A DNA stretch of 12,338 nt from Clostridiales bacterium UBA929 (GTDB taxonomy: Bacteria > Bacillota > Clostridia > Oscillospirales > UBA929), in the NCBI GenBank assembly GCA_002293625.1, contig DBDP01000150.1, forward strand, positions 1 to 12,338. The letters are read 5' to 3'. Shown here in pieces: positions 11,542 through 12,338 of this stretch (position 1 is the first letter of the stretch; every line of letters begins with the position of its first letter). Below the pieces are notes generated by a model. It worked only from the letters and a program-made list of their open reading frames with translations, searched no databases and was not told the origin of the DNA. The position numbers were made by a program, and so were the translations under genes.

Positions 11542-12338
11542 ATGAACAACAGATTTACGCAAAAAGCCAACGCCGTTCTTCGTCTGGCCCATGAAGCCGC
11601 TGCGGAATTGGGACACGGTTATGTCGGCACCGAACACATTCTGCTGGGGTTGCGCCGCGAAACAGAAGGAGTGGCGTCAAACGCGCTGGACGGTGCGGGT
11701 ATCAGAAACGATACCCTGACAGAGAAAGCTGTCGAGATTGTCGGCCGGGGTGAGCAGGGCCAGAAACCGCTGCAAGGACTTACGCCGCGCGCCAAACGCG
11801 TCGTCGATATTGCGGGCAGCGAAGCCGCCCGTCTTGGACACCATTTTATCGGAACAGAACACCTGTTGATGGGCGTTCTGCATGAAAGCGATTCGATCGC
11901 CTCTCGGATATTAATCTCCCTTGGCGTTGACGTTCGTAAACTATATAACGATTTACTTCAAACGGTCGGCGCGCCGCAGGGTAAAGATAACGCGCCTCAG
12001 CGCCGCGGCGATTTGCGCGTCGCGTCGCAGTTTTCTAAAAACTTAACCGACGCGGCGCGGGAAGGGCGGCTCGACCCCGTGATCGGGCGGGAAAAGGAAA
12101 TCTCCCGCGTCATCCAGATTCTCTCGCGCCGCACCAAAAATAATCCCGTCTTGATCGGGGAACCGGGCGTGGGGAAAACCGCCGTCGCCGAAGGCTTGGC
12201 GCAGCGTATTACCGACGGCGACACGCCGGAGCATCTGCGCGGCTGCCGTTTGCTCTCGCTGGATCTTTCGGCAATGGTCGCCGGCACCAAATATAGGGGG
12301 GAGTTTGAGGAACGCCTTAAAGCCGCGATGGAAGAGGT
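11542..12338 (+). CDS. clpC: ClpC ATPase, N-terminal part (cut by window edge)
   Basis: ClpC is the AAA+ unfoldase that feeds substrates, including phospho-arginine-marked ones, to ClpP. The window shows 265 codons, open to the edge. Two Clp_N repeats are seen: the first at about 4-67 (NAVLRLAHEAAAELGHGYVGTEHILLGL) and the second at about 80-140 (AKRVVDIAGSEAARLGHHFIGTEHLLMG). A linker with LDPVIGREKEI (177-187) leads to the first AAA+ domain with Walker A GEPGVGKT (206-213) and the pore region VAGTKYRGEFEERL (246-259). GGAGGAGA lies 4 to 9 bases upstream of the ATG. It is the last operon gene seen; transcription comes from the ctsR promoter. Confidence 0.96.
   Translation, partial: MNNRFTQKANAVLRLAHEAAAELGHGYVGTEHILLGLRRETEGVASNALDGAGIRNDTLTEKAVEIVGRGEQGQKPLQGLTPRAKRVVDIAGSEAARLGHHFIGTEHLLMGVLHESDSIASRILISLGVDVRKLYNDLLQTVGAPQGKDNAPQRRGDLRVASQFSKNLTDAAREGRLDPVIGREKEISRVIQILSRRTKNNPVLIGEPGVGKTAVAEGLAQRITDGDTPEHLRGCRLLSLDLSAMVAGTKYRGEFEERLKAAMEE

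Overview
The window looks like a chromosomal segment of a GC-rich, endospore-forming Bacillota, most likely class Clostridia and possibly an Oscillospirales-type lineage (the order is inference). It carries SpoVAD and SpoVAE (spore germination), a CtsR-McsA-McsB-ClpC stress operon, a CdaA/CdaR c-di-AMP module, RemA (DUF370), and the Firmicute gene neighbourhood yicC-remA-gmk-rpoZ-priA. No rRNA, tRNA, CRISPR array, transposase or phage gene was seen.

Region 1 (1-6680, all minus strand) reads from right to left as one long gene chain. A good sigma-A-type promoter (6652-6680) precedes cdaA, then cdaR, an RseC-like membrane protein, a DUF5685 protein, a J-domain protein with a cysteine-rich tail, and yicC. 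These six genes overlap or sit 1 nt apart, so they are probably translationally coupled. A repeat cluster of about 100 bp follows yicC, then remA and gmk (ATGA overlap), a decayed toxin-antitoxin scar, and rpoZ with the first 153 codons of priA. A second candidate promoter lies in front of rpoZ. The usual coaBC gene between rpoZ and priA is absent here.

Region 2 (6681-8432) is a divergent intergenic stretch with a palindromic repeat and a candidate forespore promoter, then plus-strand spoVAD and spoVAE. No spoVAC is next to them. A repeat cluster fills the gap to the convergent gene degV.

Region 3 (8433-9441) holds degV on the minus strand with its own sigma-A-type promoter.

Region 4 (9442-12338, plus strand) starts with a possible 60-codon gene that has an ideal Shine-Dalgarno sequence but an ATC where the start codon should be. 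Then comes the ctsR promoter, covered by three CtsR operators, and ctsR, mcsA, mcsB and the first 265 codons of clpC. CtsR represses the operon. McsB, with McsA, phosphorylates arginines, which inactivates CtsR and marks proteins for ClpCP. McsA and McsB are both shorter at the N-terminus than their Bacillus counterparts.

Most of the window is conserved core gene content. The parts that deserve a second look are the run of three cysteine-rich proteins behind cdaAR, the toxin-antitoxin scar, the GTAGGG-ended repeats that coincide with stop codons, the small ORF with an apparent ATC start, and the N-terminally reduced McsA. I saw no clearly new multi-gene system.
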